Positions 8,370 through 16,885 of a DNA stretch of 64,000 nucleotides are shown here, one piece after another. The stretch spans positions 5,964,001 to 6,028,000 of the forward strand of contig NZ_CP109598.1 in NCBI RefSeq assembly GCF_036327775.1. Reading direction: 5' to 3'. Origin of the DNA: Streptomyces sp. NBC_01498 (GTDB taxonomy: Bacteria > Actinomycetota > Actinomycetes > Streptomycetales > Streptomycetaceae). How positions within the stretch are numbered: the first letter of the stretch is position 1; the number at the start of each line of letters is the position of its first letter. A program made the translations under genes and the position numbers. The notes below the pieces were generated by a model. It was given only the letters and a program-made list of their open reading frames with translations, had not been told where the DNA came from and ran no database searches.

Positions 8370-9962
8370 TCACGGACGGGGTGGCGCCGTACCTGCGGGG
8401 ACGGTCGTCAGGGACCGTGCGGTGAGCGGGCGGTAGCGGACACCGAGGGCGTCCAGCCGTGCGGTGTGGTGGCGCAGCCGCTCCACGAATCCGGTCCAGT
8501 CGCCGCGCCCGCCGGACCAGGCCCGGTCCGCGAGGGCGCACAGCCGGGGATAGGTGAGGTACTCGATCCGGTCCGGCGTCTTCACGTACTCGGTCCACAA
8601 CTGCGCCTGGGTACCGAGCACACGGGCGGTCTCCTCGGCCGCCCAGTTGCCCGGTGCCGGCTCGTTGCCGTGCACCGCGTGAAGCGCGACCGGCTCGCCG
8701 GGCTGGCCCGGGGGTTCGTCGGGCTCGGCGGACTGCGCGTAGTCGAGGTAGGTCGCCCGGTGATGGGCGGTCACCACCTGGTGGCCGCGCCGGGCGGCGG
8801 CCAGGGCGTGTGCCGGATCGCGCCAGGTCATCACCGTGAAGTCGAGGGGCAGTTCGGTTCCGGTCTCGGCCCAGCCGACGGGCCTGCGGCCCCGCTCCAC
8901 CAGGAACTCCCCGATCCGGCCCATGAACCAGCCGTGCAGCGCCGCCGGTCCGTCGAGCCCCTCGGCCGAGGCGCGGGCGCGGGCCGCCGGACTGTTCTCC
9001 CACTCGGTGGTCGGGCACTCCTCGCCGCCGATATGGATGTACGGGGACGGGAAGACGTCCATGACCTCGTCCAGTACCGTCCGGCAGAAGTCGAGTGCCC
9101 CGTCGTGGACGCCGAGCACGGTGTCGCAGACACCCCACCGGGTCCAGACGTCGAGGCCGCGCTCCGGGTGGTTGCCGAGCTCCGGGTAGGCGGCCAGGGC
9201 GGCCCGTACATGTCCCGGCATCTCGATCTCCGGCACGACGTCCACCCCGCGCTCCGCCGCGTAGCCCACCAGGGACCGCAGTTCCTCCTTGGTGTACGAC
9301 CCCGTGTGCGGGACACCGTCGAACCGGTCGTCGCCCCGGCCCGGAGGCCGGCTCATCGACTCGCTCCGCCGGCCGCCGACCGAGGTCAGCCGGGGATAGG
9401 CGTCGACCGGCATGCGCCAGCCCTGGTCGTCGGTGAGATGCAGATGGAGGGTGTTGAGTTTGTGGAAGGCGAGCAGGTCCACGTATCTGCGCAGATAGGA
9501 GACGGGCTGGAAGTGCCGGGCGACGTCGAGCATCGCGCCGCGCCAGGGGTGGGCGGGCGCGTCGCTGATCTCGACGCAGGGCAGCTCCCGGGACCCGCCC
9601 CGGACCTGGCCCGACAGGGCATCGGCGGGCAGCAGTTGACGGATCGTCTGGACGCCGCGCAGCAGGCCGGTGGGTCGCGCGGCACGCAGCGTCAGCGCCC
9701 CCGGGCCGACGGTGAGCCCGTACCCCTCCTCACCGAGTCCGCCGAGCCGCGGGTCCAGCGACAGCACGATCTGTCCGTCGGGGGAGGGCGGGAACGGCAG
9801 TCCGGTCACCGGGGTGAGCAGGCCGCGCAGGAGATCCGCCGCCGCCTTCGTGCCGGGCAGGGACCGCAGGGCGGTGTCCGCGTCGAGGATGAGACGGCCG
9901 GGGCGGGGAGAGACCTTGCGGGGCCGGGGGACGAGGGAGAGTGCGGGGTGTGACGGTGACAC
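8370..9962 (-). CDS. GH20 beta-N-acetylhexosaminidase (cytoplasmic)
   Basis: A 530-residue enzyme predicted to release terminal N-acetylhexosamine from imported oligosaccharides. It has the GH20b-like N-domain (about 1-130), then the TIM barrel with AMLDVARHFQP, HLHLTDDQGWR and VPEIEMPGH. The catalytic site reads HIGGEECPT near residue 311-319. The usual pair is Asp-Glu; here the polarising Asp is a Glu. There is no signal peptide, so substrate must be imported, fitting the ABC transporter encoded just upstream. The GTG start has GGAGG 8 bases before it. It lies 126 bp after the second permease gene. Confidence 0.85.
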   Translation of the reverse strand: MSPSHPALSLVPRPRKVSPRPGRLILDADTALRSLPGTKAAADLLRGLLTPVTGLPFPPSPDGQIVLSLDPRLGGLGEEGYGLTVGPGALTLRAARPTGLLRGVQTIRQLLPADALSGQVRGGSRELPCVEISDAPAHPWRGAMLDVARHFQPVSYLRRYVDLLAFHKLNTLHLHLTDDQGWRMPVDAYPRLTSVGGRRSESMSRPPGRGDDRFDGVPHTGSYTKEELRSLVGYAAERGVDVVPEIEMPGHVRAALAAYPELGNHPERGLDVWTRWGVCDTVLGVHDGALDFCRTVLDEVMDVFPSPYIHIGGEECPTTEWENSPAARARASAEGLDGPAALHGWFMGRIGEFLVERGRRPVGWAETGTELPLDFTVMTWRDPAHALAAARRGHQVVTAHHRATYLDYAQSAEPDEPPGQPGEPVALHAVHGNEPAPGNWAAEETARVLGTQAQLWTEYVKTPDRIEYLTYPRLCALADRAWSGGRGDWTGFVERLRHHTARLDALGVRYRPLTARSLTTVPAGTAPPRP

Positions 9963-10088
9963 GGCGGGTGGCCTCCGGGAGTTCGGATCTCGGACGGTTC
10001 GCGGGTCTTCTTCGCCGGGCTTTCCTGGTCGGTTCTTCTCTGTCCGGTCTTCTTCTTCGGGTTCGGTACGTCGGGTCGTGTTCGCGGA

Positions 10089-10928
10089 TCAGCCCTTGAC
10101 GGCGCCGGCCGCGAAGCCGGCGGTGACATGGCGCTGGAGCAGCAGGAAGATCACCAGCGCGGGCAGGGCGAAGAGCGTCGAGGCGGCCATGGTGGCGCCC
10201 CAGTCGGTGCCGAACGTGTTCTGGAAGGACGACAGCCAGACCGGCAGGGTGCGGTTGTCCTGCTCCTTGATGATCAGGAAGTTGGCGTAGGCGAACTCGT
10301 TCCACGCGGTGATGAAACCGAAGAGCGAGGTCGCCATCAGACCGGGCACGAGCAGGGGCAGGGCCACCCGCCGGAACGCACCGGTCCTGGTGCAGCCGTC
10401 CACCCGCGCCGCCTCTTCCAGCTCGGGCGGAATGGTGCCGATGAAGCCCCGGAGGACCACGATCGTGAACGGCAGCGTGATCATGAAGTAGACCAGGGTC
10501 AGCGTCGGCAGCCGGTCGAGCATGTTCGTGTCGCGGGAGATGATGTAGACGGGGATGATCAGCGATTCCCACGGAGCCATCTGGGCGATGAAGACCATCA
10601 GCATGAAATGCCGCCGGCCCTTCCAGCGCATCCGGGCGACGGCGAACGCCGCCCCGAGCGCCACCAGCAGCGACAGCAGCACCGCGCCGAGGGTGACGAG
10701 GACGCTGTTGCGCCAGAAGAGTTCGAAGCCGTCGGCGCCCACGGCCCTGCGGAAGTGGTCGAGCGTCCAGGTGCCCGGGATCAGCCGGGGATCGGCCGAC
10801 CGGATGTCGCGGGACGGAGTGAAGGCGGTCGAGATCATCCAGTACACGGGGAACAGACACACCACGACGGTCACCACGGCGGCGGCGTTCAGCGGAATCC
10901 GGCGGACTCGGGGACGAAGCGGGGTCAT
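10089..10928 (-). CDS. Carbohydrate ABC transporter permease (MalG/CUT1 type)
   Basis: A 279-residue inner-membrane permease with six predicted membrane segments. The cytoplasmic EAA loop, which docks to the ATPase, is seen as LEEAARVDGCTRTGAFRR. The ATG at 10928 overlaps the stop of the preceding permease gene (ATGA), and GGAGGACG lies upstream, so the two are translationally coupled. No ATPase gene is present in the cluster. Streptomyces CUT1 systems commonly share the distant multiple-sugar ATPase MsiK, which is the likely partner by inference. Confidence 0.88.
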   Translation of the reverse strand: MTPLRPRVRRIPLNAAAVVTVVVCLFPVYWMISTAFTPSRDIRSADPRLIPGTWTLDHFRRAVGADGFELFWRNSVLVTLGAVLLSLLVALGAAFAVARMRWKGRRHFMLMVFIAQMAPWESLIIPVYIISRDTNMLDRLPTLTLVYFMITLPFTIVVLRGFIGTIPPELEEAARVDGCTRTGAFRRVALPLLVPGLMATSLFGFITAWNEFAYANFLIIKEQDNRTLPVWLSSFQNTFGTDWGATMAASTLFALPALVIFLLLQRHVTAGFAAGAVKG

Positions 10929-11911
10929 CGTGATTCGTCCTCCTGGCGGAGCATCTGACGGAAGTGGAGGACGAGCACCCCGGACATCAGGACCACGGTG
11001 AGCATCGACGCCGCGGAGCCCAGGTCGTAGCGCTGGCTGGAGAGCGCCGTCTGGACCGCGTACACGGGCAGGATCGTCGTGGCGTCGCCCGGCCCGCCGC
11101 GGGTCATCACCCAAATCTGGACGAACGCCTTGAACGTCCAGATCACCTCCAGCGAGAAGACCAGCAGGAAGATCGGCCGGAGCATCGGGAACGTGACCGA
11201 GCGGAAGATCCGGGAGCCCGACGCCCCGTCGAGCCGGGCCGACTCGTACAGCTCGGCGGGGACCGTGGTGAGCGCCGAGTAGAGGGTGATCGCCGCGAAC
11301 GGCACGGACTGCCAGACGATCAGTACGACGAGGATCGTGAAGGCGGCGGTGCCGTTCGCGAACCACGGGTAGCGGTCGAAGGACTCGAAACCCGCGGTGG
11401 TCAGGGCCCGGTTGACGATGCCGAACTCGGAGTGGAACAGCCACTGGAAGACGGTGGTGGCCGCCACCACCGGCATCGCCCAGGCGAGCACCAGCGCACT
11501 GAGGACGACGGTGCGGCCGGTCTTCGCCAGCCGTTCGGTCATCAGCGCCACGAGGGTGGAGAGCACCATGATCAGGACGACGTTGACGGCCATGAAGAGG
11601 AAGGTGCGGCCGGTCACCTCCCAGAAACGGGGGTCGGAGAGCAGTGTGCGGTAGTTCCGCAGCCCCACGAACTCCGCGTCCCCGCTGATCAGTTGGCGAA
11701 GCCCGAAGTCCTGGAACGAGATCACCACGGCCCGCAGCAGCGGGTAGACGAGCAGATACAGCATGCCGCCGATCGCGGGCGCGATCAGGGCGTACGGCCA
11801 GAGGCCCGGCGACGGGCGGGAACGCCGCCGCTCCCGCGGTCCGGCCGGGGGGCCGGGGGCCGGTCGGTGCTGGGGGGTGCGTGGTGCGGTCCGCTCGCGG
11901 ATGACCGGCAC
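10925..11911 (-). CDS. Carbohydrate ABC transporter permease (MalF/CUT1 type)
   Basis: A 328-residue permease, partner of the downstream MalG-type gene. A Pro/Arg-rich cytoplasmic N-terminus (about 35 residues) precedes six membrane segments. The EAA loop reads YESARLDGASGSRIFR near residue 240. The GTG start at 11911 has GAGGAGG 7 bases upstream. It follows the binding-protein gene by 103 bp, a gap that holds a short hairpin. Substrate is inferred from neighbours (GH20, GH16) to be an amino-sugar or beta-glucan oligosaccharide. Confidence 0.87.
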   Translation of the reverse strand: MPVIRERTAPRTPQHRPAPGPPAGPRERRRSRPSPGLWPYALIAPAIGGMLYLLVYPLLRAVVISFQDFGLRQLISGDAEFVGLRNYRTLLSDPRFWEVTGRTFLFMAVNVVLIMVLSTLVALMTERLAKTGRTVVLSALVLAWAMPVVAATTVFQWLFHSEFGIVNRALTTAGFESFDRYPWFANGTAAFTILVVLIVWQSVPFAAITLYSALTTVPAELYESARLDGASGSRIFRSVTFPMLRPIFLLVFSLEVIWTFKAFVQIWVMTRGGPGDATTILPVYAVQTALSSQRYDLGSAASMLTVVLMSGVLVLHFRQMLRQEDESR

Positions 11912-11979
11912 GGCGCGCCTCCTCTCGGTGGAATCCCTTTCGCGGAATCCCTCTCGGAGGTGTTGGGGAGAACAGCCAG

Positions 11980-11997
11980 GGGCCCGTGGCCGGGCCC
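11980..11997. other. Intercistronic hairpin between binding protein and permease
   Basis: GGGCCC, a 6-base loop, then GGGCCC gives a short 6-bp stem in the 103-bp gap after the binding-protein stop. Hairpins here often protect upstream mRNA so that binding protein is made in excess over permease. Stability was not computed. Confidence 0.4.
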
Positions 11998-12014
11998 GAA
12001 CCCCCGTCCGGGGA

Positions 12015-13283
12015 TCAGGAGCCGGCGTTCATGGCCCGGGTGATGTCCTGCGACGCCTTCGCGGCTTCCTTCGCCGGGTCACCGCCGACGAGGACCGCGG
12101 TCATGTAGTCCTTGATGGGGTTCTCGGCCTCCACGGCGGCCCAGCCGGGGGTGTTGGGTGTCGCGTGGCCGTTCGCCGCGCCGACCGCCATCGCGGAGGC
12201 GCCCGGATCGTCCGCCACGGCCGCCGCCAGCGTGGTCCGGTTCGGTACGTAGCTCATGGCGACGGCGAGCTTCTTCTGCCAGGTGTCGCCGGTCAGTTCC
12301 TTGATGAACGTCAGCGCCTCGTCCGGGTGCCCGGCCGCGGCGGGGACGACCAGATCGGAGCCGCCGGTGAAGACGGCGCCCGGAGCGTCGGCGGTCTTGC
12401 CCGGGATCGGGAAGAAGCCCAGCTTTCCCTTGAGCCGGGCGTTGTTCCCGAGCACGGCGTTGGCCAGGCCCGGGGTGGCGATGATCTGGGCCACCTGCCC
12501 CTTCGCCATCACCTCGGCCTGCGGCGGATCGTCCTCGTCGGAGTCCTTGGGGCCCTTGCCCAGCGCCTGGAGCCGCCCGTAGAACTCCATGCCGCGCAGG
12601 GCCTCCGGGGTGTCCAGCGACCCCTTCCACTCGTCGCCCGACCCGGTGGCGAAGTCGCCGCCCTCGTCCCAGATGAAGCCGCCCAGCGCGTACCAGAGCT
12701 GGCCGGGGAGATAGATGCCCTGGGTGCCGCCCTTGTTGAGCTTCGCCGTCGCCTCGATCCACTGCTCGCGTGTCCTGATCGCGGCGGCGTCGATGCCCGC
12801 CCGCTCGAACAGATCGGTGCGGTGGACGACGACCCGGTTCGCCGCGTAGTACGGGATGCCGTACTGCTTCCCCTCGTACGAACCCGGCTCCGCGAGTCCC
12901 TTCAGCCAGTCCTCACCCTTCAACTCCGTTTTGCTGTCGGTGAGGTCGAGCAGTCCGCCGCTCGACGCGAACTGCGCCACCTGGGTGTTGCCCACCTCGA
13001 TGACGTCGGGCGCGTCGTTGCTGGCGAGGGCCGCGGTGATCTTCTGGCCGATGCCGTCCCACTCCTGGATCTGGATCTCGGCCCTGATCTTCGGGTGCGC
13101 GGCCTCGAAACCCGCCACGAACTCCTTCTGGAACTCCGCCGACACGCTGTCACGCATCAGCCAGACATCGACCGTCGTCCGTCCGTCGCCGCTCGCGTCG
13201 GCGGGGCCGGAGGACGTACTACAGGCACTGAGCGCGGCGGCCATGACCAGCACGGACCCACCGGCGAGCAAGCGGTACTTCAC
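12015..13283 (-). CDS. Extracellular sugar-binding lipoprotein of ABC transporter
   Basis: A 422-residue solute-binding protein of the MalE/UgpB family that captures sugar outside the membrane. A lipoprotein signal ends in LSAC (Cys21 is the lipidation site), followed by a Ser/Gly linker. The fold is indicated by VDVWLMRDS, the YGIPYY segment and late aromatic residues. The GTG start has GAGGTG close upstream. It is the first gene of the uptake operon and is divergent from a DasR-like GntR gene. The shared 297-bp intergenic region carries repeated TGGTC-type half sites. Confidence 0.88.
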   Translation of the reverse strand: MKYRLLAGGSVLVMAAALSACSTSSGPADASGDGRTTVDVWLMRDSVSAEFQKEFVAGFEAAHPKIRAEIQIQEWDGIGQKITAALASNDAPDVIEVGNTQVAQFASSGGLLDLTDSKTELKGEDWLKGLAEPGSYEGKQYGIPYYAANRVVVHRTDLFERAGIDAAAIRTREQWIEATAKLNKGGTQGIYLPGQLWYALGGFIWDEGGDFATGSGDEWKGSLDTPEALRGMEFYGRLQALGKGPKDSDEDDPPQAEVMAKGQVAQIIATPGLANAVLGNNARLKGKLGFFPIPGKTADAPGAVFTGGSDLVVPAAAGHPDEALTFIKELTGDTWQKKLAVAMSYVPNRTTLAAAVADDPGASAMAVGAANGHATPNTPGWAAVEAENPIKDYMTAVLVGGDPAKEAAKASQDITRAMNAGS

Positions 13284-13307
13284 GATTCACCTCGGAGAGA
13301 GCACGAC

Positions 13308-13524
13308 CTGACCACCTGACCAGTGAGGGTCACTGGACAGCTCACCACTTGATGCTGGATGAAGGTGGCATGGGCCAATGAGGCCGTCAACCCCCCTTGT
13401 GGAAAAGGGCATTGGTGATCTCGGCGGACTTCGCGGTGCTTTCGCTCGTCGCAGTGGCGGCTACACTTGACCTGACCAGTAGAGTCGGTTGGCGTACTGG
13501 TCGCGTGAACTGGTAAGTCTGGTC
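13308..13524. promoter_or_regulatory. Candidate GntR (DasR-like) operator cluster
   Basis: Repeated half sites lie between the divergent binding-protein and gntR genes. CTGACCAGT occurs at 13316-13324 and 13472-13480, CTGACCA at 13308-13314, and the reverse orientation ACTGGTC at 13496-13502. Partial copies AACTGGT (13508-13514) and TCTGGTC (13518-13524) follow. ACTGGTC is one half of the DasR site (ACTGGTCTAGACCAGT type). The copies at 13472 and 13496 form an inverted pair. Confidence 0.5.
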
Positions 13525-13580
13525 CGGCTGATAAGACCGACAAGGCCGCTGAGTGATGCGGGCGTCCGGAGGGGGACACC

Positions 13581-14426
13581 ATGGATGTCGACGTACCCGG
13601 GACGGTGCTCAAACGGGAGCGGGCCCGTGACGCCGTCCTGGAGCTGATCGAGTCGCGCAGCCCCGGGGACGCCATCCCCTCCGAACGCGCCCTGTGCGCG
13701 CTGCTCGAAGTGTCGAGGCCCACCGTGCGCTCGGCGATCGACGAGCTGGTGGCCGCCGGGCTCCTGGTCCGCGAGCACGGCCGCGGCATGTTCGTCGCCC
13801 CCGCGAAGATCACCCAGGAACTGGTCTCGGCGGACCTCACCCTGACCGTGCCGCGTGCGGCCGGTACGTGGTCGAGCCGGCTGCTGGAGTTCACCACCCA
13901 CCAGGCCGGCGCCCGGGTCGGCCGCAAGCTCCGTATGTCACCCGCCGAGGACATCCTCTACGTCGCCCGGCTGCGGCTGGTCGACGGCACCCCGATGGCG
14001 ATCGAGCATCTGCACATCAGGGCGGCCCTCGCCCCCGGCCTGTCGGCCGAGGAACTGGAGAGCGGCGATCTCTACGAACATCTGCGGGACACCCACGGGG
14101 TGCATGTCCACGAGGCCGTGCAGGCCATCGAGCCGACCGTCGTCACCCGCGCGGAGGCCGGGTTCCTCGACGTGCCCGAACTCTCCCCGGCGCTGCTGTT
14201 CGAGCGGCTGACCTCGGACACCACCGGCCGGCCCGTGGAGTACGTCCACTCGCTCTACCGGGGCGACCGCTACCGCATCGTCTCCCGGCTCACGCTCGGC
14301 CCGGCAGCGGCGGCGGCCGGACCGGCCGGCGGGGAAGGGCACCATCCGGGCATCCCGCCGGGCGACTTCGCCCACGGGGACGCCATGACCTCCTCCACCC
14401 GGGGGGACATCCAGTCGGGCGGGTGA
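13581..14426 (+). CDS. GntR/HutC-family regulator, DasR-like
   Basis: A 281-residue repressor predicted to control the divergent sugar-uptake operon. The N-terminal winged helix (about 10-75) includes PSERALCALLEVSRPTVR; the C-terminal UTRA effector domain (about 90-240) includes RLRLVDGTPMAIEH and PVEYVHSLYRGDRY. These resemble DasR, which senses glucosamine phosphate. A low-complexity tail of about 40 residues (AAAAGPAGG onward) is extra. GGAGGGGG precedes the ATG. The pairing of divergent regulator, binding protein, two permeases and hexosaminidase mirrors dasR-dasABC-dasD, but I cannot say the effector is the same. Confidence 0.82.
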   Translation: MDVDVPGTVLKRERARDAVLELIESRSPGDAIPSERALCALLEVSRPTVRSAIDELVAAGLLVREHGRGMFVAPAKITQELVSADLTLTVPRAAGTWSSRLLEFTTHQAGARVGRKLRMSPAEDILYVARLRLVDGTPMAIEHLHIRAALAPGLSAEELESGDLYEHLRDTHGVHVHEAVQAIEPTVVTRAEAGFLDVPELSPALLFERLTSDTTGRPVEYVHSLYRGDRYRIVSRLTLGPAAAAAGPAGGEGHHPGIPPGDFAHGDAMTSSTRGDIQSGG

Positions 14427-14496
14427 ACCGACCCGTCCGCGTGCCCGCCACCCTCGGTCCGGCCGTCGGCGGCGCCGTGACCACCACCCGCAGCCC

Positions 14497-15183
14497 TCAC
14501 CCCACCCAGCGGTAGCGCCGCTCCGGGCGGCCCGTCCCGCCGTACCGGAGCGTCACCTCCGCACGGCCCGTGTCCGCGAAGTACTCCAGATAGCGCCGCG
14601 CGCTCACCCGCGACAGCGCCCCCTCGTCCGCGCACTCCGTCGCCGACAGCCCCTCCGCGTGACGCCGCAGCGTCCGCTCCACCAGCTCCGCCGTGTGCGC
14701 GGCCAGCCCCTTCGGAAGCTCACGCGAACCCGGCGGACGCGTCCCGAAGATATGGTCGACGTCCTCCTGACGCGCCTCGCCCAGCCGGTCCAGCCGGGTC
14801 CGCAGCGACGCCACGTGCCGCAGCTGCTCCTGGAGCGCCGACCGGCTGAACGGTTTGATCAGATAGTGCAGCGCCCCCGCCCGCAGCGCCGCCCGGATGA
14901 CCCCCGCGTCCCGCGCCGCCGTGATGAACAGGGCGTCCACACTCGTACGGGTCGCGTCCCGCTCCTCCGCCGCCCGCAGCTCACGCAGCACGGCGATGCC
15001 GTCCATGTCCGGCAGATAGATGTCCAGGAGCACCAGGTCGGGGCGGGTCCGCTCGGCCGCGCGCAGCGCGTCGGCGCCGCTGTGCGCCACCCCGACGACC
15101 TCAAACCCGTCCATCGCGGACACATAGCGGCCGTGCAGCTTCGCGACCATGAAGTCGTCGTCCACCACCAGCACTTTTGTCAC
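14497..15183 (-). CDS. Orphan response regulator, CitB/DctR type
   Basis: A 228-residue two-component response regulator. The receiver domain (1-120) has the acidic pocket VVDDD, phosphoacceptor Asp54 in LLDIYLP, the Thr/Ser region FITAARD and Lys in YLIKPFS. The C-terminal third is a helix-turn-helix-type output domain (LSATECADEGALSRVSARR). Regulators of this class usually control tricarboxylate or dicarboxylate uptake, and tctCBA is directly divergent. No histidine kinase gene is adjacent on either side, which is unusual. The GTG start lacks a clear ribosome-binding site. Confidence 0.85.
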   Translation of the reverse strand: MTKVLVVDDDFMVAKLHGRYVSAMDGFEVVGVAHSGADALRAAERTRPDLVLLDIYLPDMDGIAVLRELRAAEERDATRTSVDALFITAARDAGVIRAALRAGALHYLIKPFSRSALQEQLRHVASLRTRLDRLGEARQEDVDHIFGTRPPGSRELPKGLAAHTAELVERTLRRHAEGLSATECADEGALSRVSARRYLEYFADTGRAEVTLRYGGTGRPERRYRWVG

Positions 15184-15317
15184 GTCGTCACGCTAAGCCG
15201 CGACCGTAACGACCACAACGTCCGTTGATTCCGGAAGAGAGACAGGTTCTTAACACGAAGGCAACATGTGGGCCACCTCACTGCCCCACCCCTTGCATCC
15301 CTGAAAGGCGGCCACAC

Positions 15318-16301
15318 GTGCGACTTCGCACTCCCCTCGCCCTCCTCGGGGCCGCGCTGATGGTGCTGGTGGGTCCGCCGCTGCTTTCCGCGGGCAGTGG
15401 CGGCGACACCGGTACACAGATTCCCGGCCTGCGTTTCATGGTCCCCAACACGCCGGGCGGCGGTTACGACATCACCGCCCGCACCCTGGCCAAGGACGCC
15501 GAGGACGCCGAACTCAACCACAACATCGAGGTCTTCAACCTGCCCGGAGCGGGCGGCACCGTCGGTCTCGCCCGCGCCGTGAGCGAACACGGCAACGGCA
15601 AGCTCGTGGTCTCCATGGGCCTCGGCGTCGTCGGCGCCGTACGCACCAACAACTCGCAGAAGACCCTCGCCGACGCGACGCCGATCGCCCGCATCAGCGA
15701 GGAGACCGACATCGTCGTCGTCGCCAAGGACTCCCCGTACAAGACGATCGACGACCTGCTCACCGCCTGGAAGAAGGACCCGTCCAAACTTCCCGTCGGC
15801 GGCGGCTCCTCGCCCGGCGGACCCGACCACCTCGCGCCCATGCTGATGGCACGGGCCGCCGGAATCGCCCCCAAGACCGTCAACTACATCCCCTTCGACG
15901 GCGGCGGCGAACTCCTCGCCTCCATCCTCGGCAGCAAGGTCGCCTTCGGCGTCTCCGGTCTCGGCGAGTACCGCGACCAGATCGAGGCGGGCGAACTGCG
16001 GCTGCTCGCCGTCACCGGCCCCGAGCGCACCCCCGGCATGGACGCCCCCACCCTGCGCGAGGCCGGACTCGACACCGACTTCACCAACTGGCGCGGCGTC
16101 GTCGCACCCCCCGGACTCTCCGACGCCGAACGCGACAAGCTCGTCCACTTCTTCGAAGAGCTGCACGACTCGGCCCAGTGGCAGGACTCGCTCAAGAAGA
16201 ACAACTGGGACGACGCCTTCCTCACCGGTGAGAAATTCGGCGACTTCCTCGCCGCCGAGGACAAGCGCGTGGAATCCGTCCTGAAGGAGCTCGGGCTGTG
16301 A
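15318..16301 (+). CDS. tctC: Tripartite tricarboxylate transporter, substrate-binding protein TctC
   Basis: A 327-residue extracytoplasmic binding protein (Bug family) for citrate-like tricarboxylates or related acids. It has an N-terminal hydrophobic signal (LALLGAALMVLVGPPLL) without a lipobox. Typical Bug motifs follow: MVPNTPGGGYD, NLPGAGGTVG and GGGSSPGGPDH. The GTG at 15318 is preferred over upstream starts because AAAGGCGG lies about 8 bases before it and it opens the signal peptide. It is first in tctCBA and its stop overlaps tctB by 4 bases. The response regulator is divergent, 134 bp away. Confidence 0.88.
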   Translation: MRLRTPLALLGAALMVLVGPPLLSAGSGGDTGTQIPGLRFMVPNTPGGGYDITARTLAKDAEDAELNHNIEVFNLPGAGGTVGLARAVSEHGNGKLVVSMGLGVVGAVRTNNSQKTLADATPIARISEETDIVVVAKDSPYKTIDDLLTAWKKDPSKLPVGGGSSPGGPDHLAPMLMARAAGIAPKTVNYIPFDGGGELLASILGSKVAFGVSGLGEYRDQIEAGELRLLAVTGPERTPGMDAPTLREAGLDTDFTNWRGVVAPPGLSDAERDKLVHFFEELHDSAQWQDSLKKNNWDDAFLTGEKFGDFLAAEDKRVESVLKELGL

Positions 16302-16882
16302 CCGACCGACCCACCACCCCACCCGCGGCGCCCGCCACCGGCGAGAGCCCCGCGCCCGCCCCCGCTCCCGGCAAGGGGACCTCCGCCTCGCACGGCTGGC
16401 TGCGCGACCACTCCGAACTCGGCGTCGGACTGATGCTGTTCGTCATCGGGGTCCTCGTCCTCACCGACGCCCTGACCATGGACGTCGACATCACCCAGCG
16501 CGGCCCGGTCGGCCCCAAGACCGTACCGATCGTCGTCGGCATCGGCCTGCTGATCGTCGCCGTCCTCCTCAGCCTCGACGTCCTGCGCGGCGGCCGGGGC
16601 GAGGCCGAGGGCGGCGAGGACATCGACCTCAGCGAACCGAGCGACTGGCGCACCGTCCTGCTCCTCGCCGGAGTCTTCCTCGCCAACGCCGTCCTCATCG
16701 GCCCCCTCGGCTTCCCCATATCCGGCGCCCTGCTCTTCTGGGGCTCCGCGTACGCCCTCGGCAGCCGGCACCTCCGGCGCGACCCGCTCATCGCCGCGAG
16801 CCTCTCCCTCGTCACCTACTTCCTCTTCAACAACCTGCTCGGCGTCCCCCTCCCCGGTGGCCCGCTGATGGGAGTGATCTAG
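16298..16882 (+). CDS. tctB: Tripartite tricarboxylate transporter small membrane subunit TctB
   Basis: A 194-residue membrane subunit with four predicted helices, needed with TctA for uptake. The N-terminal 45 residues are a Pro/Ala-rich cytoplasmic extension. Helices include LGVGLMLFVIGVLVL and VPIVVGIGLLIVAVLLSL. The GTG start overlaps the tctC stop (GTGA), indicating coupled translation, and only 3 bases separate it from tctA. Confidence 0.85.
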   Translation: MTDRPTTPPAAPATGESPAPAPAPGKGTSASHGWLRDHSELGVGLMLFVIGVLVLTDALTMDVDITQRGPVGPKTVPIVVGIGLLIVAVLLSLDVLRGGRGEAEGGEDIDLSEPSDWRTVLLLAGVFLANAVLIGPLGFPISGALLFWGSAYALGSRHLRRDPLIAASLSLVTYFLFNNLLGVPLPGGPLMGVI

Positions 16883-16885
16883 CTC

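Noticed and set aside
6858-9953. A 1,031-codon open frame on the plus strand
   Set aside because: Antisense to GH16 and GH20, which have clear domains; the translation has no recognisable fold.
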